A stretch of 64,000 bases of DNA from Owenia fusiformis (GCA_903813345.2 CAIIXF020000008.1:1187341-1251340), one strand, 5' to 3'. Positions 31,055 through 44,184 are shown, numbered from the stretch's first letter. A program made the numbers and translations. The notes: generated by a model not told the origin, from the sequence alone.

Positions 31055-34000
31055 ATGGAAAATGCCCGAAATAAACAGGTTTGTGCGTTTATTTATACAT
31101 TAGATTAGAAATATCCGTTTTGTAAATAATTGTTTTGCATATTTCCTACAGTTCTATGCTATTTACTACCCTCGAACCTGATCACATTGACCATAAATCA
31201 GCGCCTGATTTATAATTTGTTGATTTTTCAAATATTTTTTTGACGATTCAAAACTCATTTCCGGTCACTAGATAAGCGCCAATATTGGATACGGCACTCC
31301 TTGCATAGATCCAGGCCAGATCGTTTTGTAGAAGTACCGGTAGCTCAACAATAATTTCTCATAAAAACTGACCATCACTGTGGAAAGTTCTACTATGAGC
31401 CGATTATATACACCAGGTTATGAGGTACAGTTGGGGACAAAAATAAATGACAGGTCGATTTTCGATCACCATTTCCTAATTATGGTGGTCTGAAACACGG
31501 ACCTCTGCCAGATAAGCAGATATCTCCGTTGTTCAAATGATTATTCCCGAAGCCAAATGCCTTTTCTGAGAATGTGACGCCACTCCGGATGACGTCACAT
31601 CAGAGATTACCGAGAAGTCCCATGACGTTTCTTTAAACTCCCGTAGAAACAATAACGACGGTTTATTAGGCTACGCGATTCTTTACTTTCATTGGCTGTT
31701 TGTTGCGATGTGACGTAATTTGAGAGACGAACAACATCGGACACTGCCGGAAATTACCGAAGTGCTCCATTATCTTTACGCTCTGAAAATTTGAAATAAA
31801 TGTCCTTGGAAAAGTCGAATTACAGCGTCAATAATGGATATCATGCAACCATTCAAACTAATACATAAAGAAGAGATGACAGGGTAAATATTGATCAATC
31901 AATGTCTGACAGATGGAAAAAATAAAGGTCAGTACGAGGGTCATATTTTTGGGTGGTCATTTTTTTGATGTGCCATTTTTGGCTCGTGTCTCATCTTCCC
32001 ATTTATTCTTTGAGCCTACTACCAACAGGGGCTGGATCTGGCTCCGGATCTGTGGTCTGAAAGCCCATAATTTCCAATATTGTCTAGATACATATCCCTT
32101 AAAATTTGTATATTTTACATTTTGTATAATCTCATCCACTGATTTATGCAAAGTCAGCACTCTCAATGGTAAGTAGTGGTAGTAAGAGCTAAAAGTTCAT
32201 AAGCTTTTGGCAATTTTTCTATAAAATTACAGACACCCTACTTTTCAGACTAAGAATTCGACGTTTCTACACAAGTGTTTCCCTATTATTTTTAGTGACG
32301 GAGGTCCATAAGACACCAAGGTGTTATTAAAAATGAAAGTCCATACCTCAAATTACGTTGAGATCGTAGAAATCAGTTCAAATGTGCTCATTCTTCAACA
32401 AAAGTATCACAAACGCGTCATCTCGCTAAATCTCGTTTAAATCTCTATCCAAATCTCCTCTTCTCAGAGATGCATCCTGGGTAATACAGCATGGAGAATA
32501 TGGGTCAGACAAAGTCAGCACTATCAATGGTATACTCTACCGTAAGATATAATAATACTAGAAGTTCACAAACTTTCTGCCATCTTGGTTTCACAACCGC
32601 TTTATCTCGCTAAATCTCGTTTGCAATCGGTCAGTGTAAAATCGTATCCTAAAGCCCGAATCCCGGGAAAGTATTCGGTTTATGGCGCGTGCGCATTAAA
32701 CCCAGTAAATTGATTGGTTTAAGTTATCATGACGCATGCGCGATTAATAACTTTGTAGGAACATTTAATTTGACATAGATGTCACTTACGTTCATATTTC
32801 ACAGCGTGTCCTACCCATGATGCACCATATATTGCGGGATTTTTTTTGTTTATTGTCAAAACAAAAACTATACACCCAAAACAAATGTAATGATATAATG
32901 TCAACCTGCCCTGGATTCGTGGACGTTTGTTGTACAAACTTAAACCGAACCAATGGCAGAAAAGCACTTTGAATCATGGGAATAAAGTACTTCCCTTAAT
33001 GAAAAACCGAACCTCGTGCAGATTAACCCGACTCGTTGTTTACACCAACAATCAATCAGATGGTATTATTACACCAAAAGTAGTGAGAAAAAGTTTTGAT
33101 GACATTTAAAGACACTGTTCCTCTTTCACGTGCATTATCTCATGGAAATGGGCATACCAGTGCAAAGGTCTTTGTTCCGTGATAAAGGAAAGCTATCAAA
33201 CATTGTCTGAAGAGCATTCTAATTCTACTTTTAACATGGCGACCTTGACAACATATAGCCATTTGGGCGATAATAGGTGATTCTAAAGTGAAAATGAGTG
33301 CTTTTTTCGTAGTTTTACTTTGACCAAGGCTTGAAAATAATTGATGTGATAAACCTTCCACTGGCGGATTAGGAGGGGGGGGGGGGGCTGGGGGCCCGCC
33401 CCCCCTTGGGTGGGCCCAGAAAAAAAAATTGGGCTCAAAAATTTTTTGGGCCAAAAAGGCCTTAAGGCCCCAAATAGTGGGCCTTTTTGGTCATAACTGG
33501 GCCTTTTAAGGCCTTATTTTTTAATTTCAGGCCAAATTTTGAAGAGAATGGGCCTCAAAATTTGGGCCCACTTTTTGGTTTCAGGGGCCCCAAATTTTTT
33601 TCTGACCTGAAATTTGGCCCCCCCCCCCTCCTTGTTGGTTCTCAGATCCGACCCTGCCTTCCCCCCATTTTTGATATTTTTGTTGTCTAGAAGTGTTCTA
33701 GACGATATCAAAGTTTAAGAAAATGTGTATGTCTCGAAATATTTTGAAAATTAGTGCCATTATGGCGGGTCTGGGTGCTTTTTGCTCTCATTTTTACCCA
33801 TTTCCACGGTTGCAATGGTAACTCATACCTGCCAACCTACCGTATTTTTACCGGCATCTACCATAAAAAATAATATAAATACCGTAAAAAATTACTGTTT
33901 TTTCTTGTAAAACAACCGAAAAAATCTACTGTAATTTTACCAAAATCTACCATAAAATATTTTATTATAATTAGATTTTTTCTATAAGAACGGCCGTAAA

Positions 34001-37000
34001 ATATACCGTAAATATTTGAAAATCTACCATATTTCTGCTTGAATTAACAGTATTCTTGTTCAAACTACCGTAAAATCTACCGCAAGGTCTTTGATGGTGG
34101 TTATTGCGTACTTAGTAAGTAACTAAGTAAGCTGGCATGTAATCAATCAACACACTGGGGAATAAACAGTGTTCAACTACCACAGGTGTATCACAGGAAG
34201 AGTAATCATGATTAATTTGTAAATTGCTACATTGTAGCAATGGTATGAGTATGATGTCACAGTACACTGGGGCCTAACTGGCGTAAAGGGGGAGAAAAAG
34301 GGCAAATTTTGCACATGGGGACCACATTTGACTCAAAATATTTGCATTTAACAACATACGTTTCAGTACATTCTGTGTATGATTTCAAAATGAAATAATC
34401 TCGGGGATTTTGCGTCTAAATTTTTTGCATGAGATCTCTGAAGTTGATAACCCAAGTTTAGGTCATTTTGGCCAGTTTTTAGAGACTCAGCCCTCACCTA
34501 TTTCCCCAAATATGACTAGATTTTGTAGAAAATGTGTTAAAAGTTTGAAAATGCAGCTGTTTTGAGCATGAAATAACTCAATTGTTTGAAAAAATGCTGA
34601 ATGAGCAAAAATTATCATAGTAAAATTTTCCCATTTTTGGATATTAAGGTGTTACTACGGTAAATACCACTTCCGGGTAGTGTTTTTTAATACTTTAAAA
34701 ACGAAGCCATGAAACTTCAATGGTGTGTATAGTAGGTTTAAGTGTATGCAATGTGGCCATTTGAGGTATGTATGTAAAGCTGAGGCCAATTACTTTCTAA
34801 ATGTGCCATTTTTAGAAAAAAATCGCAAGAATATAGTCCCGTAAACTTGAACTACTTTATTCGTTAATTTTCATCGGTGAAGCAGGGATTTTACCTAAAA
34901 ATGAGTCCCTGTGTTGGCGTAGTGATATTTAAAAATCAAGACGCAAACCCTATGTTAAATATATGGTCAAGATGAAGGTCATGTATAGGGGAACGCAGAA
35001 ATATAGTTCTTGTATGGGCTAATTCGTTCGAAAATGGCGATATGTATCCCAGAACCTGAATTTTGTGATTTTTCAATATTTTTCAATGATTTACCGTAGT
35101 GACACCCAAATGGAAATATAAACACTTCCGGTAAATATTCGGTTCAAGTGCGAGTTTGGACCAACTTTTGCAAGTTTGACCAGGAAATCACCTTTCATTT
35201 GGTATGTTAGTAACATTTTTGATCGTATTGGGTATGTAATAAACATATACACGTCGAATTATTAGCATAAATGTCTCAGTTTGAACGATAAATGGAAATA
35301 TAACACTTCCGGGAAATTTTGTCACAAACGCCTTATGGACTTTTCTCTATTATATTCCCTATATTTTTAGAATATACCATTGATAGTGCTGACTGTGGAT
35401 TTATGGCCTCTTGTAAATTCTCTTATTTTTAACATGGGAAATCCTCACTTCAGCAAATCCACCTTTCATTTATTTATGTCCCCAACTGTAACCAAACCCG
35501 TCTGGCCCACAGTCAGAGAGAATGTTTCTGGCGAAAGGAGCTTCTGGGATTTTAAATTTATGAAGTTGGGAAACCGGAAGGGCTTACCTTTTTTAATTCC
35601 CGAATCTCACCGAATCTCTCCGAAATTAGCTCATCTTGGTGACTGTAAACTGCACAGCTGTATTCAATGGAGTCTTGTCATATTCAATCAGCCTCAATTT
35701 TAAAGTGTATATTTTATTTTCAACGTGATTTCATCGTTTTTTGTCGACTGGTAAGAATACGCTGGGCAAATGGCAAGATGGATGACTTTTGACCTGACCT
35801 ACACCGATGGCGGTGACGTCATCAATTTTATCTATACAAATTCTATTTGGTCACGTGACCTTGTGCCAGAAGTCCGACTTTTTGGTCAGTCGACCTGTTC
35901 AAAGTACATTTAGTAATAATTATCGCTTTTCAGAACAATTTAGGAATCAATATTTTCTATCTACGTCGATTACAAAGCATCTAAGGTACGTAAATTTATA
36001 TGAACAACTGAGTCAATAGGGATAAATAGCCCAATGAGAGTCGGCGGTCTTAAAAAATACTTGGATCTGGATGCCAGTCCTGGTATAGATATAGTTCCAG
36101 GGCAGTTCGAAGAACGTATTAGATGTCCGTGGTCTGGCCCAGTTATCTACTCTCGATATCGTAGATCTGGGCCAGATGAGGTCCAATGCAAAAAAGGGGG
36201 GATTTACTCAGGAAAAAACATGTCGCTGGATCATCACTTATTATACATTCCCTATTAGACATCCAGCCAAAACATCGGGCTACATGTAAAACCAAGTATT
36301 TATTTGAAATAAAGAGTACATAACTTACACGTAAATGTGGTGTTTTGTTTGTTATTTTGATGTTGAAATGGGCACAACATTTCGTCAATATTTCGTCAGT
36401 TCTCCGCACTGAATAGTCACGTGATGTGACGTAACATGAGTGTGATGCGATAATTTTAAACTTTCATGGAACGAAAATACATTTCCCAGGAATCAATACA
36501 TTCCAAAAATTACGATTTGTTCAACAGATTTGTTATCAAAACGTAGATTACTTTATAAAACAGACGTATCTGTGTTGTATTTAGACTGGAAAGAAATATG
36601 GTGGACATTAAATACGATTTTTAAATTTGTTGAACTGACCGAATGTAGTACTGAACGAAATATGCAGCCGAGACTTCTCGATATTCTACGAGATCACGAA
36701 CAGATAGCAGAAGAATTTCTCTTTTTGCTGCGTTTAATCGTTTCGTTCTTATTTATTAGCCATCATCCAGCGATGGAAACCTAATATAAATACAAAGTTT
36801 GATACAAGGAACAAACATGTAAGTGACTTTTATGATGTTTATTCATTTATCAGCACGTATTATACATTGAAAAACCAGTGTGTTTTTTCCGGAGTAAATA
36901 CCCCATTTTTTGCATTGGACCTCGTCTGCCCAGATCTACGATGTCAGGAGTAGATAACTGGGCCAGACGAGTTTGGTTAGTTATGAGGGTGAAATTCCTG

Positions 37001-40000
37001 TTCCATATCCTCATGGCGATTGCGCATGCATCTTGCATGTTTCACTTGATCTGATTAGTCCATTTGCAAAATCAGTTGCTCCACTTCTATTTGTCTGAAT
37101 TTTGTCCTTCTTTTGCAATGATCTTACATTTGCAGTATTATCTGATAAGAATAGCAAGATTGAGGTATGAATTATTTTTTCCTGTATCATTTTGGTTGTT
37201 ATCTCGGGCTTGTATGACTAGTGTTGTCGCGATTAACTGATACATCGCCAAAGCTGTCTGATGCAAAACATTGATGTTTTAAAAAAATTTAATTTGTTCA
37301 AAATCACCCTTTCTTATCTTATTTGCACGCAAATGTCTTACCTTTCTCATGTCTTAATTATCCCAACGAACGAAGTTCGGTAGGGATATAGTGAAGCCCT
37401 CCGTCCGTCCGTCTGTCCATCCGTCCGTCCGTCCGGAAGATAACTCAAATATTAGTTGACAGATTTTCTTCATATTTGGTGGAAAGATGTATATTGATGA
37501 ATAGTTTTACGCAAAAAAAATTTTTTCAAGATGGCCGCAGCTGTAAAAATGACGGGACTTTTTCGCAAAAATCTTAAATTTTTCATTCTAAACCAAAGTA
37601 ATTAATATTATTGTTTGAAATTTTGGTAGTATATTCGCAACATCTATTTATTTCACATATATTCCGTGTTTTTCATCCCGACCCCCAGGGGCAGAAATTT
37701 CCGCTAATTTTTAGATCTTTCTGAAGTATAGCTTTATTATACTCAAATGAAAGGCAATTAAGAGTAGATTGCAAATATTGTATCTTTTTTCTGATTCGAG
37801 CCTCGTAAAATTCAAAATGGCCGTCTAATGTACGATTTCGCAATAATTTTTCGATCCCTTCAAAGTATGGCCATATAATACTCAAATTGAAGGAATTTTG
37901 GAGTAGATCACAATTATGGTATTATTTTTCAGATTTGTACCTCAGAAAATTCAAAATGGCTGCTTTGCAGGAATTCGCAATTCTAAAATCTAAAATTTTC
38001 AATTATAACCAAAGTAATGAGTATAATTGATTGGAATTCGGTAATTGATATTTTGTTCGTTGGGATTTGCTACTCTGCGGAGTTGCCATTATCTAGTTCA
38101 TTTTCCAATGTTCTCTGATATTCTTTCGCTTTAAAACTGTTTTAGCTAGTCAAAATGAACCATTAATCTTAAACTTTTTACGTTCACTTCACTGTTACAG
38201 GAAGTACCCGGATGTACAATTATTTATTTCTTCCGTTCGGTATTTAGTGCATTAGTATTTCACTTCATATGACTGCCAAAGACTGGATGACCATGATAAA
38301 GATGCATATTATTATTTTGAAAATATCAATATTTTTTTAGTAAATAATTACCTTGACCTCTTGATCCTTGTCCAGAATGTAATGCATGGAATATAAGATG
38401 AGAGGGACTGTGACTCTCCCTGAGTGGTACATACTTTCCTGTGACAGATCTCGTATTGAATGTTGCCTGGATCTTCTTTTTTCTATTGCTACTTGTTTAG
38501 TTCAGTAAAACAGACTATGAACACAGTAGCTTTTACTGTATGGTCAATATTATATGTCACATCTAGGAGTGGATATGTCACCACTAGGAGTGGATATGTC
38601 ACCACTAGGAGTGGATATGTCACCACTAGGAGTGGATTTGTCAACACTAGGAGCACAGTGACATCTCAGACCTTTCTGTGGTGGTGGTTGGTATTTGGCG
38701 GTTAGTGTTCTGTGTCTTTTACAAATGGTTGGTGGTAACATCTTGCATGTTACTACCTCGTTTTGATTGTTATGTTGACATTCCATTTTTGGAAATTAAA
38801 ACGTGAAATTAACACCTTCCGAATTTGGATAAAACGTCCTAATGATAAAATATCATAATTTTTTTTTGCAAAGATAGAATTTGTGCATATTAAGACAACT
38901 TGTTTAACTTTGCTATGCTCAAACCAATTTTTAAAAAACTTAAAATCTTAATTATGATATTCAGCTGTTGTGTTTGAATAAAGAATTTTATTGCAAGTTA
39001 TGTGTTGTGTCGTCATCAGCATTAAAAGACAATATAAAGGAAAGATTTTGTGTTGTTCAATGTTTTTTAGTAAGCTGGGGGGGGGGGTAGCAGTATGTTT
39101 GTTGCTACCCAAATCAGGGAATAATACACACTTTAAATAAGATTGATATGATCGATTATGTATGTTACTTAGGAATAATTGACAAGTCTTTAGTTAGAGT
39201 TTAGCTCTGAATCTGATGTGTCAACATTTAATTTGGACATTCCACAATCCAATTTTCCTCTCTGCCATGTAGTCATACGCCTGCAAAAACAATCTTATTA
39301 ATTCTTCTTATATAAAATACATGTTTAGAGGTGAGAGAGAGTATATTAATTTTGAATATATAAAAGAGTAACATGAACTACTGCAACATTCTTGATATTG
39401 ACATTTAATTCACTATTGAATATATACATATAGAACTAAAATAATTTTGCAATTTGTAAGGTGAAAAATAAACATGATCATAGATTTGAAATATTTTGTA
39501 AAGGTAGTGCACTCTTGATTCCATTGAATAGACTCTTTGAGGCAAATATTAAGTATTTGCCTTTCAGTTCATATGGTTCTTTTGCTTTGATTTCACAGAA
39601 TTTGTCTTTCAACTTTAGGAATATTTGTTGCTCTTTATATGGTCAGTTAGTAAGAGATGCATTCTTAGACTTCACTCCAACGAGGCATTTATAAAACAGA
39701 GAAAGAGCATTTAACAAGAATTATAAGTTCTACGATTCCTTTTATACCAGTTCAAGAAGTAACAGGACTTATGATCGATTTCACAAGGATTAATGTTAGA
39801 ATATATTAGATCGTTCAATTTCTTTGGGTTTTGATCCCATTTTTTCATCAATATATCTGTATATCAGAAATCTAATCACAAGGCTCCACATTTTGGCGCA
39901 TTCACAGAGGAAACCAGAAATTCAAAATCATTTCGATATCAAACTACATGTATTTGAAAGTCATTTGTTCATTCAACTTTTTAAGGTAGGTTTAATTTTC

Positions 40001-43000
40001 TATGTGAACCTAAGCTTGATATATTTTTGAAAGGGTATTTTGATAGTTTGAAAGCTAACAGAAAAACATAGTTAGTTTAACCAGTTGGAGAATATTTATA
40101 TTTTCACTTCAATTTACTCACCAATCTTGCCTTCAACACAGAAATTGAAGGATACTTGTTTCTATAAGGGCTTATACTCTGGATATATATTGTGATCTAG
40201 AATGAAAACTGGAAAGTACATGTTTGTATACTCCTTGATTAACTTTTAAACTTAATTTGATATGCATATCTAATGTTAATATGGTCAAAATCATCAAAAC
40301 ATAGTATTCAAAGGGGTTTACATTTTGCATGTTTTACTTGCATTCAAGTTTGGTTATTTATGCTAAACCCGCTACAAAGTATTGTAAAGGGTACTTTAGG
40401 TTTCAGGTGAGATTTTGAGTCTAGATACTGACATTTTAAGTTAACTATTCAGTGTGTGTATTTGGATTTGCCATTTAAAGGTTCAGTTTGAATTTAACTG
40501 ACGGATAGCACAAGACATATATCAGTTGTACTACATGGTAGATTTTAGGATAGTGAAGCGTAGATAGTAGTTTTAGAGAAGAATATGCTAGGAAGGTAAA
40601 TGATCAAGTAATTTGAATAAAGAAGTTTACTGGTAAGTCAAAAAATATTCATTATTCATAAGTTACTTTCTAACACCTGAGCTCAAAACAATTGACTTAA
40701 CTAAACAAATATATTGTATTCAATACAGAAACTTTAAAAGAAACTGTAAAGTAACTTAAATTATGTACATTGATATGGGAACTTCAAAGTTAAACCAAAA
40801 TATGAATGCAAGTTTCATATTTTTTATATATGTACATGTACCCTCAGAAAGAAAATGACTTTAAAATGACTTTACAAGCTGTTGAAAGCTTGGGTTTTAA
40901 TGGTTGAAAGTTATGTTTGACTTTTAGAGGCAGATGCCTGTTTTTATGGCAATTTAAGTACAAGAATTCAAAGGATTTATGTGGAGTCGTTATATAGATT
41001 GGGTCAAAGTGCCTTGGGTTAATTACTTTGAAGGTAAGTTAGTTCATAAAAATTGGAGTAAGTGAGCAAAAGGTCAGTTGGTGAGGGAAGAAAACTCATA
41101 TTCCATAGTTTTCTTCTGTTATGGTTTATGATATTACTACCAGCAGATTAAGGCTTATTTGTTAATTTACTGCAAATCAAAAGAAGGTATGACATGTTCC
41201 TACTCAAATAGTATTACAGAGTCTGAATGGGTCTAGGGGCTGAAAATAGACATGGGCAAAGTTTTACTTTTGATGAAATCACAGAATCCTAAACATGATG
41301 CAAAATGATTGATTTGGAAATTTTTCAGTCTTATTTTTTCACCCTCATGTTTCTGTTTCTTTCAGATAATCCTAAAGGTCTACCTTGATAGCTCTGAGAG
41401 GAAGTTTATTGAGGTTCCCATTGGCCCAGAAACATCTTGCAGATATATCATAGACTGTTGTAAAGAACCAGGGGAACAACTTTGCCACCTGGCTGAACTC
41501 TGGAGAGATTGTGGTAAGTGGTTTCAAAATTTTCTCTAATTCCTGCGGTAGAAGCATGCCAGCATCTGATTGGTTCAGTTCACTATTTCTATGGATCAGT
41601 TCATCAATATGCCTATATCTGAATATTTCAATTTAGAAATATCTTGCTGTTTTTTTTGTGCAATGGTTGAATGAAAAAACTTCGATCTAATGAAGTGTTT
41701 TGTAAAAATTTGTATCTTTCGACAAGAATGAAAAATTTGTTACATTGCATCATTCCATTGGGTTATTTCATGATACAAAACAAATACCATTTAATTTGAG
41801 ATACATAAGCAGTATGTTTTGAATAACTTCTACTTCATCAGTAGGCATTTGCCAGATTGTTCATTAGAAAATCTTATTTTCAGAGCGCCCTATAAATGAA
41901 ACAGAAAGGCCATATGATATTTTGGAAGAGTGGGGTATTCATCGCGACGAGGTGAAATTTTATTTACGTCACGAAGCTGCTGTGGGATTAAGCATGAGGC
42001 CAGGAGAGCAAGGTAATGACTCCAAAAATATTCACAATTTTTCTGTCAACATAAAACAAAACTGCCATGATGGTCTGACCGTTTCCTTGTTCATTCTCTT
42101 TTTGCATGGCTGTGATCTCCCCAGCATTAAAGCAAGTGGCCTGAGATTTTGAAAACAGGCTTGTTCCCACCTGAAAATTCATTTGCACCCACTAATTGTC
42201 ATATTATGACCAATTTTGGTTTGAATTTTTTTTTGGTGAAAATGAGAATTTTGCACCCATTTGAGAAAAAATATTATATAAGTTGATATGCTTGAAGGTA
42301 TTGGTGAAACTTCGCAAATTAAATGCTATGTTGTTGTTTTTTACTACAAGAGTTGACATATTGTTGTGTTCCCCCTACTTTTTTGTAACAGCGTTTGACA
42401 GTTGGTGTTCAGCATTTGTAACAAATAGGAGGTGGTGTCATTTTGCATGTAAATACCTTGTTCCTTGCGTTGTGGCCTTTTTTACACTCCATATATGAGT
42501 ACATATTTTTCTGATACAGTGCTTTTATGATTGCCATACTCAGTATCAAATATCACAACAACTGCCAAAACTTATTTTTAGGTTTGTATTGAAATTGAAA
42601 ATGCTCAGTTCATGATATAGAGCACATTGGACAAGTAAATAGATCCTTTCAATAAAACATGAAAATACTTTGACATAAAATTATTTTGACTGGACATTAG
42701 ATTTAATAGCGTGATAACATGATCTTCAGCCTCTTGGGGATTGCTTACTTATGTTCTTTAATAGGGTTATAAACAGATAATGTCACATTTCAGGACAGTT
42801 TAATAAATCATTTAGATGAATTTCAATATTTTGATTACATCTTAAGCTTGTCATGATTCAGTAGGCACGCTTTACCTTGTTGTAATTCAATCCTCATGTC
42901 GCTAAGTTGTGCTACTGTAATGGGTTATACATACATGGATTTATAGTTTTCTCTATTATGAATATGTTTTTTTCTAATATTCCTCCTGTTTTAGGACAAA

Positions 43001-44184
43001 CGAAACAATTTTAGGACAAATTAAAACTGCCATTGGTTCTTCTGATCTAATGCTCATGTCTATTTTATGAGGGTCCATACTTTGCCTTGTTTTTGTGAAA
43101 TCTGCTTTTATGCCAAAATCACAATGTGAGGCCACTAGATTTGCAATTATCTTTATGTTCTACACACATCTACATCAGTGAAACCTAGAATTTAGGAATT
43201 ACCCCTTTTGACCTTTATCTCAAAGTTGCAGGAATTTTATCTGAAAATCTTGACTTACCAAATATACCATACAAGGAATGAAAGTTGTTTTTCTGCGATT
43301 ACTTGTAAATCATATGTTTGCTTTTATTTTAAGAAAAATTCTTGATATGCATTACCTTTATACTAATCTAGTATTATTTGATAGTTATATTATTTTCAGC
43401 TTTACTTTAATCTTGGTAGACTCAGTCAGCTTTTTTTCTGTGCATATTTTAAAGGATGAAAATAATTATGTTGGAAAGACCACTTAAAATTCTCAATGTT
43501 CCCATTCAGATTATATTACCAATTCAGTGAATTTATTTATATGAACTTAATTGAAGTACAAAGTACAATAGAAGTTACAGCTTGCTCTTTTGGCTAAAAT
43601 CTTATTATTTTTATTCTAATTAAAAAAATCTTGATTTATTTATTTACTGCAAATGTCTTAGTTACTTAGTTTACTTAGCAAATATCTTTATCTTAATACT
43701 GCATCATCATTGTACATCTCAATGTTTCAGACATTATTACAGTACTGTAATGGAAAACCTGTATATATGATCACCTCTGTAATCTGAACTAATCTGTAAT
43801 CTGAACTAATCTGTAATCTGTAATCCCAATTTAATGTCACCATGGCAAGTAGTGACATATTGTTATATCTTTTGGATTTTTGTGGATGGAGTTCAGTGGG
43901 TAGCAGTTGGTGTCTGGTGGTCGGCATCCGTAACAAATGGCAATGTGGTGACATTTTGCATGTTAATGCCTCATTTAATCTACCATGGATTATCATGTTA
44001 AAAATTGAAATGTAGACAGCCACCAATCTGGACACACCTTTGGCCCAGATTAGGCAGAATTTTACTTTAATAAATTCCTGACTTTTGACTTACAAAGCTT
44101 ATATTTATGTTTGCAGGTAGACGGAATCCTTATGGATATTCAAGAGGGGATATGAGACTAGATGGGGGACATAACAATCACATG
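31055..44184 (+). CDS. TP53BP2: ASPP-family (TP53BP2/PPP1R13B-like) gene, 5' part
   Basis: ASPP proteins bind p53-family factors and protein phosphatase 1 and steer p53 towards apoptotic targets. Exons 41366-41513, 41884-42012 and 44117-44184 join in phase (1, 1, 0) and read ILKVYLDSSERKFIEVPIGP, CRYIIDCCKEPGEQLCHLAE, ERPINETERPYDILEEWG and DEVKFYLRHEAAVG. This is the N-terminal Ras-association-like domain of ASPP1/2 (vertebrate equivalents VYLSNNEQ, CKEPGE, CHLAE, VRFFLRHE). The first exon is inferred at 31055-31078 (MENARNKQ|GTTTGT, phase 0) because it fits the phase and sits after promoter-like motifs; intron 1 would be 10.3 kb. Exon 4 ends ...GGHNNHM|GTAAGT. The coiled coil, PxxP, ankyrin and SH3 parts were not found by 64000 and should lie downstream. 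The symbol could equally be PPP1R13B; invertebrates usually have one copy. Confidence 0.85.
31079..33350. other. ASPP intron 1, first part
   Basis: Contains several promoter-like words (TGACGTCA near 31593, GCGCATGCGC-like words near 32690 and 32735) and a repeated AAAGTCAGCACT(A/C)TCAATGG word at about 32149 and 32515, with an inverted relative at 35380. An 87-residue frame at 31913 ends at AATG|GTAAGT but has no recognisable domain. I see no supported exon. Confidence 0.35.
33355..33660. mobile_element. GGGCC-rich inverted-repeat element
   Basis: Begins CCACTGGCGGATTAGG followed by 14 G, then alternating GGGCCC, AAAAATTTT, GGCCTTAAGGCC and GGGCCTTTTT words, and closes with nine C, CTCC and TCTCAGATCCGACCC, which is roughly the complement of the start. 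Ends of the CACTGGCGGATC type are known from a widespread class of short DNA transposons. It is base composition at odds with the AT-rich surroundings. Proline/glycine-rich frames here are artefacts. Confidence 0.55.
33826..34141. mobile_element. MITE with TACCGTAAAAT subterminal words
   Basis: TACCTGCCAACCTAC (33826-33840) pairs with TACATGCCAGCTTAC on the other strand at 34127-34141 (3 mismatches). Between them are many copies of TACCGTAAAAT/CTACCATAAAA in both orientations. No coding frame. Confidence 0.55.
34648..35106. mobile_element. MITE with 18-base inverted ends
   Basis: GGTGTTACTACGGTAAAT (34648-34665) and its complement with one mismatch (35089-35106) flank 459 bases of non-coding sequence. 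An ACTTCCGG word lies near both ends. Confidence 0.7.
35107..36132. other. ASPP intron 1, mid part
   Basis: Repeats of AATGGAAATATAA(A)CACTTCCGG at about 35111 and 35289. A 107-residue frame at 35380 overlaps the inverted AGTCAGCACTATCAATGG word and is not convincing. GATGGCGGTGACGTCATC near 35807 is CRE-like. Confidence 0.35.
36133..36971. mobile_element. Foldback element with hairpin-bearing inverted ends
   Basis: About 90 bases at the left end (36133-36220) recur inverted at 36882-36971. Each end is itself a hairpin: TCTGGCCCAG...ATCTAC-loop-GTAGAT-CTGGGCCAGA on the left and CTCGTCTG(C)CCAGATCTAC-loop-GTAGATAACTGGGCCAGA on the right. Both ends then share GAGGTCCAATGCAAAAAA. An 84-residue frame inside (36530-36784) has no recognised domain. 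Confidence 0.65.
37360..38066. mobile_element. Inverted-repeat element with CCGTCCGT tract
   Basis: ATCCCAACGAAC (37360-37371) and its exact complement GTTCGTTGGGAT (38055-38066) bound the segment. After the left end come CGAAGTTCGGTAGGGATATAG and a (CCGT)n tract (37399-37437), then AT-rich filler with three AAAATGGC(C/T)G words. A relic of the same left end lies at 9045. Confidence 0.7.
38556..38763 (+). mobile_element. GTCACCA-ended element, copy 4, with amplified end
   Basis: Four to five tandem copies of a 21-base unit (TAGGAGTGGATATGTCACCAC) replace the single terminal palindrome seen in other copies. The GGTTGGTATTTGGCGGTTAG middle and the ACAAATGGTTGGTGGTAACATC then TTGCATGTTACTACCTCG tail follow. 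Confidence 0.7.
38764..41365. other. ASPP intron 1, last part
   Basis: AT-rich. An 11-G run lies near 39077. Frames at 39461 and 39824 have no recognisable domains. I see no exon. Confidence 0.35.
42347..42470 (+). mobile_element. GTCACCA-ended element, copy 5
   Basis: CAAGAGTTGACATATTGTTGTG head, GTTTGACAGTTGGTGTTCAGCA middle, TTTGTAACAAATAGGAGGTGG and TCATTTTGCATGTAAATACC tail. In ASPP intron 3. Confidence 0.7.
42471..43831. other. ASPP intron 3 sequence
   Basis: AT-rich intron between the GTCACCA copies. No coding or RNA feature is supported. Confidence 0.35.
43832..43983 (+). mobile_element. GTCACCA-ended element, copy 6
   Basis: AATGTCACCATGGCAAGTAGTGACATATTG head, then GCAGTTGGTGTCTGGTGGTC and CATCCGTAACAAATGGCA, with GTGGTGACATTTTGCATGTT at the end. 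It is one of the better-preserved copies and lies 130 bases before ASPP exon 4. Confidence 0.75.

Noticed and set aside
31913-32176. 87-residue frame ending at a GTAAGT donor
   Set aside because: No recognisable domain, no acceptor or promoter evidence, and its end overlaps a dispersed repeat word (AAAGTCAGCACT).
33140-33454. Proline/glycine-rich 104-residue minus-strand frame
   Set aside because: Produced by G and C runs of the GGGCC-rich element.
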